64,000 nucleotides of DNA. It comes from Gnetum montanum (Eukaryota; Streptophyta; Gnetopsida; Gnetales; Gnetaceae). Below, in pieces: positions 60,678 through 64,000 of the stretch (position 1 is its first letter; each line of letters opens with the position of its first letter). The stretch is from assembly GCA_015680685.1 (NCBI GenBank), contig MNCI01002256.1, forward strand, positions 19,142-83,141, in the 5' to 3' direction. Under the pieces are notes generated by a model. It had not been told where the DNA came from. It ran no database searches and saw only the letters and a program-made list of their open reading frames with translations. Made by a program: the position numbers and the translations under genes.

Positions 60678-61466
60678 TGATGAATCATGGTTTACCAGGT
60701 GTTGATATTAGACCCTTGACATTGGACCCTTGACATTGAGCCCTTGATGCTGTACCCTTAACATCAAACCCTTGACATCGGACCCTTGAGATCGGACTTG
60801 CGATATTGGGTACACGATATTGTGGCCTAGATAACGATATCAGGTACAAGATATCATGATTCCTATGTAAGCCTATAAATATACCTTTGGGTGCACAGGA
60901 AAAGTAGAGTCAGTTAAAGTTAAAGTTAATGTTAGAATAGAGTCTTTTTTGTTCATTTTTAGTTCATCTTAACCCTTTTCCCAGTGCATGCCCATAGTGT
61001 AATGATTGTAATTGTATAGAACCTTTATTCAAGTGTGACGTACTTGGACACGCACATGACTGACAATAAAGATTGAGATTACTTCATCATTGTAGCATTC
61101 ACTTAGTTTTAATTGCATAATTTTTATTGTACATGAGGTCCAAGATGTGTACGGATGATTAAGGGACGGATGCTCATCACACTTAGGCTAGCTTAGATTC
61201 TCTTCTCCCACTTCCTCTTAGCTTAAAACAAAGTTATTTTCCATTGCCTCTAGGAGTAGCACTAGTTTAGGCCCACATCATACACCTCACTTTGGACTAA
61301 ATCATATGTGACAAAGCAAATACTAGTCCAAGTGGGAAGACAACAAACTGCAATCAACGTGTAAGTATTTAGATACCACAACTAGTCCATATGCGGAGTT
61401 CGACCGGATCGTGCATACACGCTCATATTCATATGGTTGAGTGTAGGGGTACCTCGCCACTCATCA
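60678..61466 (+). repeat. 5' LTR of element E
   Basis: Starts TGATGAATCATGG, ends CTCATCA; TATAAATA is at 60874-60881. The U3 has about six units of a CCCTTGACATTGGA-like word (60710-60795) followed by GATATC/GATATTG words. Confidence 0.87.
60710..60795 (+). repeat. Short tandem repeats in U3 of E
   Basis: Units of about 14-15 bases with consensus CCCTTGACATYGGA, about six copies with substitutions. Confidence 0.88.
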
Positions 61467-61467
61467 T

Positions 61468-61485
61468 TGGTGCCATTGCCAAGGA
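61468..61485 (+). other. Primer binding site of element E
   Basis: TGGTGCCATTGCCAAGGA, one base after the LTR, identical to that of A. Confidence 0.8.
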
Positions 61486-61599
61486 TGGTGCTAGTTATCT
61501 AGATTAGTTATATCATACAGGATCACTATAACAAAGTATTCATGATATAGCTTTTAGAAAAGAAATTAATTTCAACTAAGTCACACACGATTCACAACA

Positions 61600-63677
61600 A
61601 TGTCTCTCTCACAAAACTATGACAACACAACAACTAATAACATAATTCATTGGAGAACCAATGAATTATATGATGATGAAGATGAAGTTTGGAGTACTCA
61701 ATCCTATGCAGGGGTATCGTATGTACATAAACAAAGACAACATTGTCCCAACTCACAAATTCATAACTTACCTAGTGATGATGAACCCTTGATGGCCACT
61801 AAGAGCCTAATGCATATACAAGAGGTTGTTTGAATATCCCATAGGCATCGCAAGGAAAGTCGTCTACCCATGCTTGATTTAAAAAACTTTTCCAAGTTTT
61901 TAGGAGGCTATGATTTAGATTTACAACATCATTTACAAGCCTTCCATGATGCCTATGTATGGAAAAATATTGATAATGGATGAAAAAAACTTAAGCTCTT
62001 TCCTATGACACTCATTGGCCAAGAAAAATTATGGTACAGATCCTTAAAACCAAAATGAATTCATAGATGGCCAACAATGGAAGAAATCTTTACTGAATGA
62101 TATCAAACCTATGCTAGAGTGTCAGCCTTAAGGAGACAAATCCAAGAATGGAAACAAGGGCAACATGAAACCTCAGACATGGCCTTAGAAAGATACTATT
62201 CTTTGTTAAACAAATGCCTAGGCCATGGGTTCTCTGAGGAGGGGCTAATGTATCACATCATGGATGGACTTCATAATGAAATGAGGGAGACTCTAGGGAT
62301 GTATGCCTTAGGTCAACTATATGAGCTATAGACCCACCAACTCCAAGAGCTTATCCAATGGGTAGCAAAAGAAGAAGGAGAAATAGCTAAATGGGAGAAT
62401 GTTGAAAGTTCTCAATAGGACCAAAATCTCAACTTAGCAAGGGTCCATGATCATGAAGAGGAGAAATCAACTTACTTCAAGGAGGTGGAATCATCTTTTC
62501 CAATCCTACAATCACTAGATGAAATAGAGGCACAGATTAATAAGATGATGAAATGGGTACATAAAAAATATGGATAATATGCTAACATTAGTAGAGGTAG
62601 AACTATGCCAAATCAGGAAACAGGACAGGACACCATGCAACAATTAGAACGAAGGGTTGAAGATAATAAGAATAGGAGATCAACTACCAATCCTACGTAT
62701 TCATGTAATTTTTGTCTATACGATCACTCCAAAGGCTAATGCCGAATCTTGTCACATTTACATGAGCATTAGGGAGGAATGCTACATCCAGATTTCATAC
62801 AAAAATACCAAGTTCAATTACAATGGCAAAAACCCTAGTCATGGGGGAAACCACCACCAACTAGACCATACCCTTTGTATGTCCCAATGCCAAATGCTTA
62901 TTATGTTCAGCATCCTATTCCCCAACTGGGTCAACATCCTCTATCTCACAACATTGTTATCATTCTCCTGAGTACTATAAGCCCATGTCTTCTCCAACAA
63001 GATCACCACCTCATGTTCCTTATACTTCTCTTTACCCTTAATATTCTCATCCTTCACCTCCTTCTACATTGCCACCAATAGTACTAGAAGGATTTGCACC
63101 ACAGCATCAACCCACAAATGTTACTTGTGCTTCTACTGTCAATCGTAGTGGGAATCCTCCAAAACATCAAAGGCATCCCTTCTTTAGACATGACCGTAGA
63201 AAGGGACAACATAGTTCCAAGACCACTACATCCTCCCACTTAGCAGAAGTTCAACACTATGGTGCATCTTTCTCCTCAAACCCAATGCCTTTTGTTACCT
63301 GATCTGGGCCACCAATTAACAGTCCAAAAACCATGTGGACCAATGAATATAATCATGTAGGGAGACATATTGATCCTTGCATATCATCTTATGGTCATAG
63401 GTGCCATCGTTGGTCAGCTCCTTATCACATGACCACATCTTATAATCTGGCCCACTATGCCTACTACAATCAAGTGTGTGAACCCCAATTTGGGTATATT
63501 TCTACCACCACCTCAAAAGATACCTGGTGGTCTTGATATGATTGGTCCCCAACATTTCCAACATGCATGGATCCACATTTTCCATTTATTAATTCTAGCC
63601 ATGCTCAACTGTTTAGTTATGGGGGATATCCTCCATTCTAACAAGCAGAATTAGTAAATATTTTTCCTTTTCTTTAA
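61600..63677 (+). pseudogene. Gag of element E, broken, short N-terminus
   Basis: The ATG at 61600 (MSLSQNYDN) opens 77 codons ending near SDDEPLMATKSLM, which matches the DEPLLATRNML segment just before the capsid domain of A and B; the long N-terminal region of those Gags is absent. The capsid-like domain (about 61870-62330) has LIGQEKLWYRSL and MALERYYSLLNKCLGHG. A knuckle-like CNFCLYDHSKG (near 62705) and a Pro/Tyr/Gln-rich tail follow. From 63069 one frame runs to a TAA at 63675-63677 with three single stops. No protease motif follows. Confidence 0.72.
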
Positions 63678-64000
63678 TTTTACAATTTTTTGTTTTCAAA
63701 TTTTTTCATTTCTAATTTATTATTTTATCTTTTTGTATGTAATCTCATCTATAAATAAAACACTCATGTAACTAGTTGGTTGAGGGGTTGTTCTATGTTA
63801 TCGAGTCACAAGTGACATTATTTGGACAGTTCCACAACATCCACCCACCCATTCTATTAATAAGAGGTTCTACTCTAGGTACAATGATATTCTTGTCATC
63901 ATGAAAACTTAAAAGCAATTTTGTGCTCATTATGCCTAGAGCAAAAAATGATGGACTAAGAAGGAATGGCCAAGGTGTGACATCAATGGGACTTGTGGAT
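63678..64000 (+). other. T-rich non-coding sequence after gag of E
   Basis: It resembles in composition the T-rich start of the post-integrase region of A (14710-14950) and shows no protease or RT trace. Confidence 0.5.

Larger units (their letters stand above)
60678..64000 (+). mobile_element. Element E: LTR, gag, no visible pol; runs off the window
   Basis: A 5' LTR (60678-61466), primer site and gag are followed at 63678 by T-rich non-coding sequence where A, B and D have protease and RT. It looks like a gag-only non-autonomous relative of the same family (TR-GAG type). The 3' LTR is not in the window, so pol further on cannot be excluded. Confidence 0.65.

Noticed and set aside
1-64000. 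CRISPR arrays, bacterial operons, rRNA genes or organelle DNA
   Set aside because: No regular repeat-spacer array, ribosomal sequence or organelle gene was seen; introns and LTR elements indicate nuclear plant DNA.

Overview
The window is nuclear DNA from a plant with a large, repeat-filled genome. It is AT-rich, with one conserved host gene split by a 6.9-kb repeat-filled intron and surrounded by old, nested, mutation-riddled retrotransposons. The LTR elements are long Ty3/Gypsy types of the Ogre/Tat/Athila (OTA) kind, with tRNA-Asp-like primer sites, no chromodomain, and a GAGGACAAG...GGGGGTA motif before the 3' LTR. Slow removal and heavy decay fit a gymnosperm, probably a conifer; this is inferred from repeat content, not from a marker gene.

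Layout. 1-4415: ruined Gypsy element, with minus-strand RNase H, plus-strand integrase and an extra coiled-coil ORF. 4416-5153: no gene seen. 5154-7403: first copy of a 2.25-kb segment ending inside a minus-strand LINE. 7404-30133: a long plus-strand Gypsy element (A), split by a complete 9.8-kb minus-strand relative (B, 16565-26371) with matching 5-bp target duplications. 30134-32392: second copy of the 2.25-kb segment, directly after the 3' LTR of A; its LINE runs on to about 34700. 34710-35718: GC-richer promoter and leader. 35719-44890: an apparently intact seven-exon gene for a mitochondrial coenzyme A carrier (353 residues). Its fourth intron holds minus- and plus-strand Copia fragments, a tRNA-derived SINE candidate and an RTE-type LINE lying inside the plus-strand Copia. 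44891-50613: AT-rich DNA with local duplications and no recognised gene. 50614-59801: minus-strand Gypsy element D. Its 5' leader is broken by the plus-strand LTR of element F (59802-60677), which is broken in turn by element E (60678 to beyond the window), a gag-only relative.

Only the carrier gene looks functional. All transposon ORFs carry stops and frameshifts; many stops lie where Gln or Trp is expected, as C-to-T decay of methylated DNA would give.

Main points for follow-up: (1) the arrangement around A suggests crossing-over between two elements inserted 2.25 kb apart on different haplotypes; (2) A has an extra ORF behind a possible splice acceptor that B and D lack; (3) the Gag of A, B and D has an N-terminal domain plus a His/Asp/Arg-rich tract that E lacks; (4) E appears to be an LTR-gag element without pol; (5) the LINE has a C-terminal signature more familiar from animal LINEs than plant L1; (6) the last carrier intron appears to use a GC donor.
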